From Klebsiella pneumoniae (GTDB lineage Bacteria > Myxococcota_A > UBA796 > GCA-2862545), in the NCBI GenBank assembly GCA_945861065.1, contig CAMASI010000021.1:1-50685 (forward strand): a DNA stretch of 50,685 bases, given 5' to 3'. Within the stretch, counting starts at the first letter, position 1; every line of letters begins with the position of its first letter. A program made the translations under genes and the position numbers. This document shows positions 1 through 10,000 of this stretch, piece by piece. The notes below the pieces were generated by a model. It was not told where the DNA came from. It saw only the letters and a list, made by a program, of their open reading frames with translations, and searched no databases.

Positions 1-1
1 C

Positions 2-118
2 GTGTGCCGTCGCCTCAACCTCGTCGAGGACGCAACGCATCGGTCCGGTAAGGAGCAGTTCGATCGCGTCGTGGCGATGCTCGTAGCCTTGGCGAAGAAG
101 CTCCAGAATGATCGCTGA
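2..118 (+). CDS. Four-helix-bundle protein (23S rRNA-IVP family), C-terminal part
   Basis: The window opens inside this gene; the last 38 codons are visible and end in TGA at 116-118. The helical tail, with RRLNLVEDATHRSG followed by a Leu/Val/Ala-rich amphipathic helix (DRVVAMLVALAKKL), matches the end of the four-helix-bundle family PF05635/TIGR02436, small proteins that often occur in many copies per genome and are related to the Avd protein of diversity-generating retroelements. The cellular role of stand-alone members is unknown. A G-rich hexamer array starts 20 bp after the stop. The 5' end of another family member lies at the far end of the window (50595). Identity rests on a short tail, so it is moderately secure; it is strengthened by the second copy. 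Confidence 0.6.
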   Translation: MCRRLNLVEDATHRSGKEQFDRVVAMLVALAKKLQNDR

Positions 119-137
119 CGCTTCCAGGGGCGACGCC

Positions 138-185
138 GGGAGCGGGGTCGGGAGCGGGAGCGGGACCGGGAGCGGGCCGGGCCCG
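138..185. repeat. G-rich hexamer array (GGGAGC-type units)
   Basis: About eight degenerate units of GGGAGC / GGGTCG / GGGACC type run just downstream of the four-helix-bundle gene. Read on the minus strand, the units are CCCGCT, CCCGGT and CCCGAC, which closely resemble the CCCGAT array at 50548-50585 upstream of the other four-helix-bundle gene. A GSGSG-rich ORF through this region is just the translation of the repeat and is not called as a gene. Confidence 0.7.
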
Positions 186-257
186 GCTTGTGGGGATCGC
201 GCCTGCACCGGTGTCAGCCGACGCCGGAGCAAGTCGCCGCCGGGACGAACAGCCCCG

Positions 258-728
258 TCAGAAGGCTGGATCTCCGTACACGCTGTAGGCGACCTCGGAT
301 CCTACGCGCCAGGTAAGTACGACGTAGCCAGGGCTGTCCATGACGGTGATGTCCGCGTCCACCGCTCCCTCCGGCAAAGCGAACTGATGGTCGGTGCTAG
401 TGAAGTATGTGGCCGTGATCCAGTGAAGCACCCAGCCATTCGTTGAGAGCACAAGCAGGTATTCCCGGTCATACTTGCCCACCCGAATGTCGGCGGCACC
501 CGGTAACTCAAGGGTCGTACTCTGGAACTCGGCGAGGTCGTGACCGGCGTGAGCTTCGACGCTCTCTGGGTTATCGAAGCCCGTCCAGCCCTCGGGCCGT
601 TCCGTCAGGAGCTCCAGTTCGCCGGACGAGATTATGTACTCGCGCGTTAACCCGCCGTCGGAGGCGATCAGCTTGTGGCTAGCCGTGGGCAGGTAGCCGT
701 ACTTCCGTGGGCGCCGCGGCCGAGGAGC
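258..728 (-). pseudogene. 5'-truncated remnant of an unrecognised protein gene
   Basis: The minus-strand frame is open from just after a stop at 729-731 to a stop at 258. It encodes a well-behaved sequence of about 157 residues (for example KLIASDGGLTREYIISSGEL and DREYLLVLSTNGWVLHWI), with alternating beta-strand-like character and normal high-GC codon use. The frame contains no ATG or TTG, and its only GTG is at 480-482, which would discard the first half of the coherent sequence. The simplest reading is a gene that lost its 5' end. Function was not recognised. The short protein from the GTG (74 residues) is an alternative. Confidence 0.5.
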
Positions 729-823
729 TCAAGGCGAACGAGCACGCCATCACCTCGCTCGCGCCTTTGAGCTCCCTGCTTGACCACGACGCCTTGTTTC
801 AACCCGGAGTATTCACAGCGTAG
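707..823 (+). pseudogene. Short possible gene remnant
   Basis: A 38-codon frame begins at GTG 707 and ends at TAG 821-823. It reads like a natural C-terminus (EELKANEHAITSLAPLSS, then LLDHDALFQPGVFTA) and overlaps the truncated end of the minus-strand remnant by about 20 bp. No ribosome binding site is evident. It may be the tail of a second decayed gene joined to the first at a rearrangement point near 710-730. No family was recognised. Confidence 0.25.
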
Positions 824-898
824 CCGGGCCGGGTTGCGCCATCATCGTCAACTTCCTTTGAGCGCACTACTTGGTAAACTCGGGTTGGGAAACTGTCA

Positions 899-918
899 CC
901 TCCATATTGACATGGAGG
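899..918. promoter_or_regulatory. Inverted repeat CCTCCAT-6-ATGGAGG
   Basis: A perfect 7-bp inverted repeat with a 6-nt spacer lies 130 bp upstream of the antitoxin start. Its core half-site TCCAT/ATGGA recurs four more times at 989-1013, so this may be a distal part of the antitoxin operator. A small terminator-like hairpin for the debris upstream is the alternative; no T-tract follows it. Confidence 0.4.
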
Positions 919-958
919 GGTCGGCAAACGCAAGACCGTCGCCGCCTGACGCATTCCG

Positions 959-987
959 TAGACAACCCACGATCCGTGTGCTATCTT
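959..987 (+). promoter_or_regulatory. Sigma70-type promoter of the toxin-antitoxin operon
   Basis: TAGACA (959-964, five of six matches to the -35 consensus) and TATCTT (982-987, four of six to the -10) are separated by exactly 17 nt. Transcription would begin inside or next to the palindrome at 990-1015, a good place for autorepression by the antitoxin. Confidence 0.5.
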
Positions 988-988
988 T

Positions 989-1015
989 TCCATGGATGTC
1001 CATGCCTATCCATGG
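989..1015. promoter_or_regulatory. Palindromic operator candidate for the antitoxin
   Basis: CCATGGAT (990-997) and ATCCATGG (1008-1015) form a perfect 8-bp inverted repeat with a 10-nt spacer that itself contains another TCCAT. TCCAT/ATGGA half-sites occur at 989-993, 992-996, 999-1003 and 1009-1013. Tandem short half-sites at the transcription start are typical of ribbon-helix-helix antitoxin operators. Confidence 0.5.
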
Positions 1016-1030
1016 GCGACGGAGGATGCC

Positions 1031-1303
1031 ATGCGCGACGAAGCCCAGGTGTCGGCCACCATCGCGACCACCACGAAGGACCGGCTCGACCGCTTCACCG
1101 AGCAGTTGGGCCTCAAGAAGAATTTCGTCGTGGAGCAAGCTCTGCTGTTCTATATGGAGGCGAGGCGTGAGCTTCCTGACGACGCCTTCATTCCTACACG
1201 ACTCGTGCTCTCCGACGCCGCCTTCGACGAACTCGCCGTCCGCTTGGAACGACCGACCCCGCCGACGAATCGACTCGTGGAGTTGATGCGTGGGCGACGT
1301 TGA
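1031..1303 (+). CDS. Ribbon-helix-helix antitoxin (DUF1778/TacA-like)
   Basis: A 90-residue protein. The N-terminal half (SATIATTTKDRLDRFTEQLG, then KKNFVVEQALLFYMEA) fits the DNA-binding ribbon-helix-helix of DUF1778 antitoxins. The C-terminal half (LVLSDAAFDELAVRL, then PTPPTNRLVELM) fits the helix that blocks the partner acetyltransferase. ATG 1031 was chosen because GGAGG (1021-1025) sits 5 nt upstream; an earlier in-frame ATG at 992 would place the operator palindrome inside the gene. The toxin start overlaps the 3' end by 14 nt, so the pair should be translationally coupled. Expected role: neutralise the toxin and repress the operon through the TCCAT repeats. Confidence 0.85.
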   Translation: MRDEAQVSATIATTTKDRLDRFTEQLGLKKNFVVEQALLFYMEARRELPDDAFIPTRLVLSDAAFDELAVRLERPTPPTNRLVELMRGRR

Positions 1304-1820
1304 GATCCGTCGCCTGACGTCGGCTGACGATCGGTCCGACTTTGACTGCGGGGACCCCGCAATCGACCGTTTCTTCCAGCATTATGCCGGCCAGAATCAG
1401 TTCAAGTTGCACCTCGCGGTGACCCGGGTTGCCGTTCGGGGCAAGGAAGTCCTCGGCTATGCCACCTTGGCAGGCGGCAGTCTCGACCGGGAGCACGTTC
1501 CGGACGCATCTCTGCGTCGACGCCTACCAGCGTACCCGCTGCCTGTGCTCCGCCTTGCCCGCCTCGGCGTCGACCGTCGGGCCCAAGGGCTCGGGGTCGG
1601 CACCGCGCTCGTCCGGCATGTGCTGTTGCTGGCATTGGCGCAGCGTGATCAGGTCGGCTGCGTCGGCGTCGTCACCGACGCCAAAGACGGCGCCGTCGCG
1701 TTCTACGCAGCACTCGGATTTACGCCACTCGTCGACGTCAGGGAGGGGCTGATGCACGGCGCGCCACTTCCGATGTTCCTTGGAATTGCATCGATCGCCG
1801 CGGCCGTGGCGGAGGGCTGA
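1290..1820 (+). CDS. GNAT-family acetyltransferase toxin (TacT/AtaT-like)
   Basis: A 176-residue protein beginning with GTG inside the antitoxin gene. The opening DFDCGDPAIDRFFQHYA matches the toxin branch of the GNAT family, which acetylates the amino group of charged tRNA and blocks translation. The acetyl-CoA binding motif is QGLGVG (residues 99-104) and the candidate catalytic tyrosine is Tyr139 in AVAFYAALGF. No residue of the fold appears lost, so the toxin is probably active. It is the second gene of a two-gene module directed by the promoter at 959-987. The target tRNA cannot be predicted from sequence. Confidence 0.85.
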   Translation: MGDVEIRRLTSADDRSDFDCGDPAIDRFFQHYAGQNQFKLHLAVTRVAVRGKEVLGYATLAGGSLDREHVPDASLRRRLPAYPLPVLRLARLGVDRRAQGLGVGTALVRHVLLLALAQRDQVGCVGVVTDAKDGAVAFYAALGFTPLVDVREGLMHGAPLPMFLGIASIAAAVAEG

Positions 1821-1913
1821 GCCTCAACCCAGCGCCCACGCCACGACGGCCCAAACATTCCGACGGGCCGGAAGCTGCGAGTCGCGTAGAACATCGGTTG
1901 CAACGAGGTCGTA

Positions 1914-1942
1914 TTGACACGCGCTTGGCATCGGGGTACCCA
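1914..1942 (+). promoter_or_regulatory. Possible promoter of the FAAL-ACP-PKS operon
   Basis: A perfect TTGACA (1914-1919) is followed after 17 nt by TACCCA (1937-1942), a poor -10 element. It lies 29 bp upstream of the ligase start codon. The -35 match is strong and the -10 is weak, so this is a candidate only. Confidence 0.3.
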
Positions 1943-1970
1943 GTCGGCCACGCGATCCTCGGAGGTCCTC

Positions 1971-3752
1971 ATGCGCTCCCCCTTCACCACCGTTGCTCAA
2001 GCCGTCGCAGAGGCGGGCACCATCGGCCCCGACCGCGGTTTCGTGTTTCAGGACAACGACGGCAAAGAGACACACATCAAGTTCCCCGAAGTGGAACAAC
2101 TCACTTCCCACCGGGCGGCGGCGCTACAGGCGTTGGGTCTCAAGAAAGGGGACCGCGTCGGCCTGGTCATCATCGAGCCCGAGGACTTCGTTCTCACCTT
2201 CCTCGCTGCAGTACGGGCGGGCATGGTTCCGGTGCCGATGTACCCCCCCATGTCCTTCGGCAAGTTGGATGCCTACGCAGACCGCACAGGCCGAATCCTG
2301 GCGTCAAGCGGGGCGCAGGTTCTGGTGGCGTCGGAGCGGCTTCAGAACGTGTTGTGGGGCCTCGTGGACAAAATTCCCACGCTCAAGCGCGTGGTCGCGG
2401 CCGAGTCGCTTCGCACAGCCAAAGGAACGCCGACGTGGCCCACCGTCGACCCCTCAGACCTCTGCTTCCTCCAGTACACGTCGGGCTCCACCGCCGACCC
2501 GAAAGGCGTGATGGTCACCCATGCAAGCCTCGTCGCCAACTGTCGAGGCATCATCAACGAGTCGCTTCAACTGCGGCCTGACCTTGGCGAAACCGCCGTT
2601 TCCTGGTTGCCGCTGTACCACGACATGGGCCTGATCGGCTTTGTGATCGCACCCATCCTGTACACGATTCCCACCGTGCTCATCCCCACGCTTCGGTTCA
2701 TCAAACGGCCCAGCGTTTGGTTGGACACCATCCACCGGCACCGCGGTACCGTCACTTTCGCGCCGAATTTCGCGTTCGCATTGGCCGCCAAAAGGGTTCG
2801 CGACGAAGACCTCGACAATTGGGACCTGTCCTGCCTGCATTTGGTCGGCTGCGGCGCCGAACCCATCAACGCGGCCACGATGCGGGAGTTTACCGAGTTG
2901 TTTTCAACGCGTTGCAAGCTGCCTCGCAACGCCGTGCTGCCGGCCTATGGTATGGCGGAAGCGACGCTCGCGATCGGAATCAAGCAGCGCCCCGACACCT
3001 TCAAAACGTTGCTGCTCAATGCAGACGTGTTTCAACACGAAGGGCGCGCGGTCGCTCCGACAGAGAACTGCGCGGTTGTGGAGCACGTCGCGTGTGGCAC
3101 CGCTTTCTCGGGTCACGAGATCGGCGTACTCGGTGGAGATGGGGAATGGCTGATCGACGGGATGGAGGGTGAGCTTTGCCTACGCGGCCCCTCCGTGACC
3201 GCCGGCTACTTCCAAAATTCCGAAGCCACCCAAGACGCGTTCCGCAGTGACGGTTGGCTTCGAACAGGCGACCTCGGCTTCGTTCAGCACGGCCAGATGT
3301 ACGTCACCGGGCGAATCAAAGACCTCATCATCGTCAACGGCAGGAATGTCCACCCGCAAGCCGTCGAGTGGGTCGTTGCCGAGCTTCCCGGTGTTCGGCG
3401 CGGCAACGTCGTCGCGTTCTCCGTCCCCGGGGAAGTCAGCGAGGAGGTCGTCGTCGTCGTCGAAACCAAGGGCGACACGCCAAGCCTCGTAGACGACGTC
3501 AAACGGGCCATCAACCAGGCGTTGTCGATCTCCGTGTCCGTCGTCGTGTGTGTGCCCTCGGGCACACTGCCCAAGACGTCCTCCGGCAAACTCCAGCGAC
3601 GCAAAACGCGTCAGATGTACCTCGATGGCTTGTTTGGCGTGCCAGGGGGTCCCGGTCCTCGCACGCCAGGCCCCGCGAGCGAACGAATCACGCTGGCGCG
3701 CCATGTCGCCGCGTCCATGTGGGCGCGGGCAAAAGCCGCAACGCTCGGATAG
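1971..3752 (+). CDS. Fatty acyl-AMP ligase (FAAL), AMP-dependent synthetase family
   Basis: A 593-residue adenylating enzyme expected to activate a fatty acid as acyl-AMP and load it onto an acyl carrier protein rather than CoA. Visible motifs are the phosphate loop YTSGSTADPKG (169-179), WLPLYHDMGLIG, AYGMAEATLA (from about 325), the hinge region with TGDLGF and TGRIKDLIIVNGRN, and the C-terminal catalytic lysine Lys540 in SSGKLQRR. The segment KRPSVWLDTIHRHRGT is typical of FAALs that serve polyketide synthases. ATG 1971 has GGAGG 5 nt upstream; a more distal in-frame start at 1914 lacks a ribosome site. It is followed at once by an ACP and a large PKS, so it most likely supplies the acyl starter. 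Chain length cannot be read from sequence. Confidence 0.9.
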   Translation: MRSPFTTVAQAVAEAGTIGPDRGFVFQDNDGKETHIKFPEVEQLTSHRAAALQALGLKKGDRVGLVIIEPEDFVLTFLAAVRAGMVPVPMYPPMSFGKLDAYADRTGRILASSGAQVLVASERLQNVLWGLVDKIPTLKRVVAAESLRTAKGTPTWPTVDPSDLCFLQYTSGSTADPKGVMVTHASLVANCRGIINESLQLRPDLGETAVSWLPLYHDMGLIGFVIAPILYTIPTVLIPTLRFIKRPSVWLDTIHRHRGTVTFAPNFAFALAAKRVRDEDLDNWDLSCLHLVGCGAEPINAATMREFTELFSTRCKLPRNAVLPAYGMAEATLAIGIKQRPDTFKTLLLNADVFQHEGRAVAPTENCAVVEHVACGTAFSGHEIGVLGGDGEWLIDGMEGELCLRGPSVTAGYFQNSEATQDAFRSDGWLRTGDLGFVQHGQMYVTGRIKDLIIVNGRNVHPQAVEWVVAELPGVRRGNVVAFSVPGEVSEEVVVVVETKGDTPSLVDDVKRAINQALSISVSVVVCVPSGTLPKTSSGKLQRRKTRQMYLDGLFGVPGGPGPRTPGPASERITLARHVAASMWARAKAATLG

Positions 3753-3779
3753 CCGCGTCACCCCCCTTCGGAGAACCGC

Positions 3780-4019
3780 ATGACCGACCCCCAAGTCATT
3801 TCAATCATCCAAGCAGCGCTTGCTAGCGCCGCACCCAAGCGGACCGCCGACTTCGTTTCCGTCACGCTCGCGACCTCAATCGAATCGTTGAACCTGGATT
3901 CCATCGCCACGATGGAGATGATCGGTCAGATTGAAGAGACGACGAAGCGCACTTTTCCGGATGAAGACCTCGCCCGCGTGATGACTTTGGGCGACCTCGC
4001 CGGACTCATTCGGCGCTGA
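3780..4019 (+). CDS. Acyl carrier protein
   Basis: A 79-residue carrier protein. The phosphopantetheine site is Ser41 in LNLDSIATMEMIG, followed by the usual acidic helix III region. The gene lies 27 bp after the FAAL gene and 33 bp before the PKS gene. It is the natural acceptor for the FAAL product and would hand the acyl starter to the ketosynthase. A GGAGAA ribosome site precedes the ATG. Confidence 0.9.
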   Translation: MTDPQVISIIQAALASAAPKRTADFVSVTLATSIESLNLDSIATMEMIGQIEETTKRTFPDEDLARVMTLGDLAGLIRR

Positions 4020-4052
4020 CGCGCCTGGCGACACTGTCGCCCGGAGAAGCCC

Positions 4053-7000
4053 GTGACTCCAATCGCTATCGTCGGCATCGGCTGTCGCTTCGCCGGTGCT
4101 CCGGACGCCCACGCCTTCTGGTCGCTGTGCCTTGAGGGCGGCCACGCATTTTCCACGCCGCCGCCGGATCGGTGGGATGCATCCCTTTTCTACGACGCGA
4201 ACAAACGCGCAACCGACCGAAGCTACGCACCTACAGGCGCATTCCTCCCCGACGTGCGAACATTTCCGGCGCTGCATTTCGGAATTCCGCCTCGCCGCGT
4301 CGAGGTCATGGACCCGCAACAGCGGCTCGCCATCGAGATCGCCTGGGAAGCCCTCGCGGATGCGGGCTATCGATCTGGAGGCATGCCAAGGAAAACAGGC
4401 GTTTTCATCGGCGTGACCGCGAGTGAGTACCGAACGCTGATGACGTCACGGCTCGTCGCCCAACTGATGGCGGCTGGTGCGTTCGGGACCGCGCCGACCG
4501 ACCCTGGACCCTTCGTAGACGCTGTCGATCACGTCGCCCCGTCCCGACCCTTCACCGCACCCGGCGCCCTCGCGAACATGGTTGCGGCCGCCGTCGCTCA
4601 AGAGTTGGACCTCCACGGACCCGCTTGGACGACCGACGCCGCCTGCGCCTCAGGCCTCGTCGCCCTGTACGATGCCGTAGCGCAGCTGCGCGCAGGTTCC
4701 TTAGACGCTGCCCTTGCTGGCGGCGTCTACCTGTGCCTTTCGCCCGAAAATCACATCGCGTTCTCGAGAATTGGCGCCATCAGTGCGTCCGGCGTCTGCC
4801 GGCCTTTTGACGCTCGGGCCGACGGCTTCGTACAAGGCGATGGCGCCGGGATTGTCGTCCTCAAACGACTCTCCGATGCCGTTCGGGATGGCGACCGGAT
4901 TTATGCCACTATTCGCGGAATCGCCGCCAATAACGACGGACGCGGCGACGGACCGATGGCGCCGCTTCAGTCCGGTCAGGCCGAAGTGATCTCCGACGCT
5001 TGGGCCGATGCAGGCACAGCAATCAGCGACCTCGCCTATGTCGAAGCGCACGGTACCGGAACAGAGGTCGGCGACGCGATCGAATTGCGCGCACTCGCAT
5101 CTGCACTCGCCGCGCCTGAAGGCACCCCCGTCGGGTCTGCGAAAGGAAACGTCGGGCATACGATGTCCGCGGCCGGAATCGCGGGACTCATTCGCGCGGC
5201 TTTCGTGCTTCATTACCGAACCGTGGTTCCGTTGGCTGGTTTCGCCAGTGCGAAGGCCGAACTCGGCCTCGAAAAGACGCCGTTTCGTATCCCCACCGCA
5301 CCTGAACCCTGCGCGCGTACGTTGACCGCCGTAAGCAGTTTCGGATTCGGCGGGACCAACGTGCACGCGGTCCTCGAACGGGCGGAACGTTCCACCCCGA
5401 AGGCCGACGAGGCAGAACTGTGGCTGCTCTCCGCGCCGGACGAGCCTGCCCTTCGTGCATTTGCAGGACGAATCGCCGAAACATTGCGGAACGAACCAGG
5501 CGTTAGCTCTGCAGGTGTTGCGCGAGCCCTCGCAGTACGTCCACCGCTAGCCGTGCGAGCGGCCATCACCGCAACCGACCTTGCCTCCGGAATTGAATCG
5601 CTGCGCGCCTTGTCTGTAGGCCGGCCGTGCCGGGGCCTACTCACGGGCACCGCGGCCCACCGACCTCGTGTGGCGTTTTTGTTTCCAGGCCAAGGTGCAC
5701 AGCGCCCAGGGATGTTGGCGAAAATCGCGCAACGCCTCCCATCGGTGAGCGCCGACTTGGAAGCGATGCAAAGCCAGCTCGACGGCCATCTGCCTGCCCA
5801 ATTGTTGACGTTGCTGTGGCCAACCTCAGACGATGACCAGACCCGTCGCGTGCTGCGTGCGACCGACGTGTGTCAGCCTGTCCTGTTCGCCGTTGGCGAA
5901 GCCCTTCGCCGCCTGCTGAACACCGTGGGTGTGTCCCCGGTGGTGGCTGCGGGACACAGCCTGGGCGAGTTCAACGCCGCGGTGGCGGGCGGCGTTCTCA
6001 CCGCTGAGGACGCGCTCGGTTTCGTGACCCGCCGCGGTCGATCCATGGCCACGATTCCAGGCGATCCCGGGTCGATGGTGGCGCTGAAGTCCGACGCCGC
6101 CACCGTCGCGTCGATTCTCGTGCCCGGTGCACGCATCGCAAACATCAACCATCCCGCTCAGGTGGTCGTCTCAGGGTGGACCCAAGCGGTCGCGGACGTC
6201 GCTAAGAACGCACTCGAAGCGGGACTCGACCCCGTCAACCTCGACGTGTCGCACGGATTTCACTCGGAGGTGTTCGACGCGCTGGACGTCAGCGAAATGC
6301 TGGCCCAATTGCCGATCCGAGATCCGACCTTGCCCGTGGCATCGGGCATCGCGTCCACACCTTACGCCAACGCCGCTGAGGCCCTCGCTGTGTTCAGCCG
6401 TCACGCAGCGAGCCCCGTGGACTTCGTCGGGGCGCTTCACCAATGCATGGACGTGGGCGTGGACATCTTCCTCCAAGTCGGTGCAGGTGGGCCACTGGCC
6501 AGCTTTGCGCGACGGGTTGCCCCAGACGTTCGGGCGATCACGCTCACAGGCCTGGACGACAACGACGGCGTTCGCTCCCTGTTTGACGGGCTCGGAGCGT
6601 TGTGGATCGCCGGATGCGACTTGGATGCCTTGCCCTTGTGCGGTCCCGCGCAAGTCGTCGCGTTGCCGCCGACGCCGCTGCCGCGCGAGTCGTACTGGGT
6701 GATCAAGTCCGAAGCACAACTCCCGCTCGTGGTCGCAGGAGATCGGCCACGGCAGGCGACGCTGCCCCCCGCTTCGGCGACGCAACCGGTCGTGATCGAA
6801 AACAAACCGGAAGCCGACGACGTCTACGAGCGCGTCGCTGGCGTGGTGGCCCGAGTTTCCTCCTATCCACGCGCCAGCCTGCGCCCCGACCAAGCACTTC
6901 TCGACGACCTCGGTTTCGACAGCCTGATGGTCGCCGATCTATCGACCGGCCTCGCCGATGCATTCCCGGGCCTGGGCGGATTGCCTCAGGAGTTGATGCT

Positions 7001-10000
7001 CCGCAAGCCGACCGTCCACGACCTCGCCGAACACGTGCGCAGCGGTGCGGGCGACACACAACACGCTGACGACGATCTGCCGCTTCTCGCGTACAAAACC
7101 GTCTGGGTCGACGCGCACCTCCCGGAAACGACAGCGCCCTTTGAAAAGCTGCGTGGCCGCGCATTCCGCTTGGTCGGCACCGTACCGAACCTCGAACGGC
7201 GCCTGGAGCAAGCCGGCGCCTCCGTGGGACCAAACGATCTGCTCGTGTGGGTCGCGCAACCGAGTGGCCCGTCACTTGGCGATGTGTTTTCTGGCGCAGC
7301 ACAGCCGCCTGACCCGCTCGATGACTTTCTGGAAACACTCGGCGGAACACCCCGCGACGTGCTGGTTCTTCTGACGCCCGACGACTTGTGGTCCGCGGGC
7401 ATTCTGGGAGCCGTCCGTGCCTTGGCCCGCGAGTGGCCAGATCACGTCGTCAAGGCTGTTTCCGCCGACGCCGACGCCGCCGATCGGTTGCTGCGCGAAT
7501 GGGTCAGCGAAGATCGGACCCCAGAGAGTCGATGGACCGGTTCGCGACGGCAGGTCCCGGGCTTTGCGCTTGCTGAGTCAGACCCCTTCGACATCGGTCC
7601 AGGCGACGTCGTCGCCATTTCCGGAGGAACCCGCGGCCTCGGCGCTCAGATCGGGGTTGCGCTGGCCGCCAAAGGCGCCCGGGTGCAGCTGCTCGGTCGC
7701 GGCGCCCTCAACGACGTCGCGAAGAAGTTGGTTGCCGACGGCGCACAACATATTGTCGCTGACGTCACCGATCCTGGGTCTCTGTCCGCTGTGGCCGGCG
7801 CGACCGTCCTCGTGCACGCCGCGGGGGTACTCGCAGACGGCGCTGTGGGCGACACAAGTCGCGTCACAGGCCGACTCGCACGTCAGGTCAAGGTCGCCGG
7901 GTTCGCCAACCTCATTGCTGCGGCAGGACCTTCGTTGCGTTTGGCCTTCGCCCTGGGTTCATGGGCCGGCCGCATGGGAAGCCGCCACCAGGTTCACTAT
8001 GCGGCCGCCAACGCCCAACTCGCTGCCCTGGCGGAGGGTGCCGGAGTCCGTCGAGTCGTCGCCGAATACGGCCCCTTCGCCGCGAGTTCGATGGCCGCCG
8101 CCATCCCTGGTTCCGTGGCAGCGGCCATGCGCGCGGATGGCGTGGACTTCGCGTCTCCAAGCGCCGGCGTGGCTGCCCTGTTGGACGACTTGTTCAACCG
8201 CCAGGGTGTCATCACCCGCGGCAGAGCATTGCCGTGGACGACACGCCAGGTTGAACACAGGCTTCGGCTGAATGCCGAGCTTCAACCCTTCTTGTTGGAC
8301 CACGCGGTTGACGGCATCCCCGTGCTCCCGATGGCGGCGGCGGCAGACCTCATTGCGTGGACCGCGGGGCTCACTGCCCCTTTCGCCATCGAGGATCTGG
8401 CACTATTTGGTGGCGTGGCGGTTCGTGAACCGCTTCAAGTGTCGATCCACGTGAACGGAGAACGCGCAGAGATCCGCACGGGCCCCCGGGCACAACTCGC
8501 ATGGCGGGCTCGTGTGCGCCCCTGCGAGGCTCCAGAGGACCCCGGCCCTCTCCCGCGCGGAGAAGCGCCTACGCTCTCGCTCCGGAAGTTTTACGGCGGT
8601 GTGACTTTTCACGGGCCGCTGCTCCAGGGGCTGCTGGCCGTAGACGACGTTGGCGAGACCTCGCATGGTTCCGTCCGCACCACGACACCCGAGGCGTGGG
8701 GGTTTTCCAACCGTACCAGCTTTAGCGTCGACCCACTCGCGCTCGACAGCGCCTTTCAATTGGCCGCATTCACCGCGTGGCAGCGGTGGGAGCGCGCGGG
8801 GTTGCCCGTAGGGTTGCGCCGGCTCGTGGTGGCAGCGCCGTGGAAAGGCCCGCTGTCCGTGGCCCTACGCGCCGGCGATCAGCAGGGCGACCGATTCGAA
8901 GGCGACCTGGTCCTAAGAGACGCCCAAGGTGTTTTGGTCGGCCTGGTAGACGGCGCAGTCGCCGAGCTCCGGTCCCGGCGTGACGAGGCGCCCACCTTCG
9001 ACCCGGTGACCGTCGACCCGTCCCGCTGGCAAGAGGTCATGGACCTTAGGCAGCGGCTCGACATGGTTTCGGCCATCGGCATTCGAAACCCGTATTTCGC
9101 GGTCCACGAAGGCACCGCCCGCAACACCACGGTCGTCGCCGGTCGCACGCTCATCAACTTCAGCTCCTACAACTATCTAGGGCTTTCGGGGGATCCCCGC
9201 GTGCTCGTTGCGGTCAAGGAAGCGATCGATCGGTACGGCACGTCGGTCAGCGCCAGCCGCGTAGCGTCGGGGGAGCGCCCCTTTCACCTCGAGTTGGAAG
9301 CAAAGTTGGCGCGCGCTCAGGGCGCCGAGGACGCGGTGCTGTTCACCGCAGGTCATGCCACCAATGTGACCACCATCGGCCACCTCGTGGGCCCTGGCGA
9401 CCTGGTGCTGCACGACGCCCTCATCCACGATTCGGTGTTGCAGGGCATCAAACTGTCCGGCGCGGGGCGCAGAGGATTTCGGCACGAAGACCCAAGTCAT
9501 CTCGAACAGTTGTTGCGCGACTTACGTTCGCACCACCGTCGCGTGCTCGTTGTGGTCGAGGGTGTGTACTCGATGGACGGCGACTTGTGTTCGTTGCCCG
9601 AGTACGTCACGCTCAAGGAGCGGTACGGCGCCCTTCTGATGGTGGACGAGGCTCACAGCTTCGGTGTCGTCGGTGCACGGGGGTGCGGAATCGGCGAACA
9701 CCACGGCGTAGACGGCCGTCGCGTAGACATCTGGATGGGCACGTTGTCGAAGAGCCTGGCCAGTTGCGGCGGGTGGATTGCGGCCAGCAAGGCCCTCGTG
9801 ACGTACCTTCGCTATACGGCGCCGGGATTTGTGTACTCGGCGGGTCTGACGCCGGCGAATGGTGTCGCCGCACTGAAATCCCTCGACCTGCTGCTCGAAG
9901 AACCCTGGCGCGTGACACGCCTTCAAGCCAATGCGGCCCGTTTCCACGACGGGCTGGTGGCCGCGGGCGTAGACACAGGGCCGTCGCGCGGTGGCTCAGC

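Noticed and set aside
138..185. Possible CRISPR-like array
   Set aside because: Units are 6 bp with no spacers, and no cas gene is present.
108..446. Plus-strand ORF starting with Gly-Ser repeats
   Set aside because: It is the translation of the hexamer array followed by sequence antisense to the more convincing minus-strand remnant; no ribosome site.
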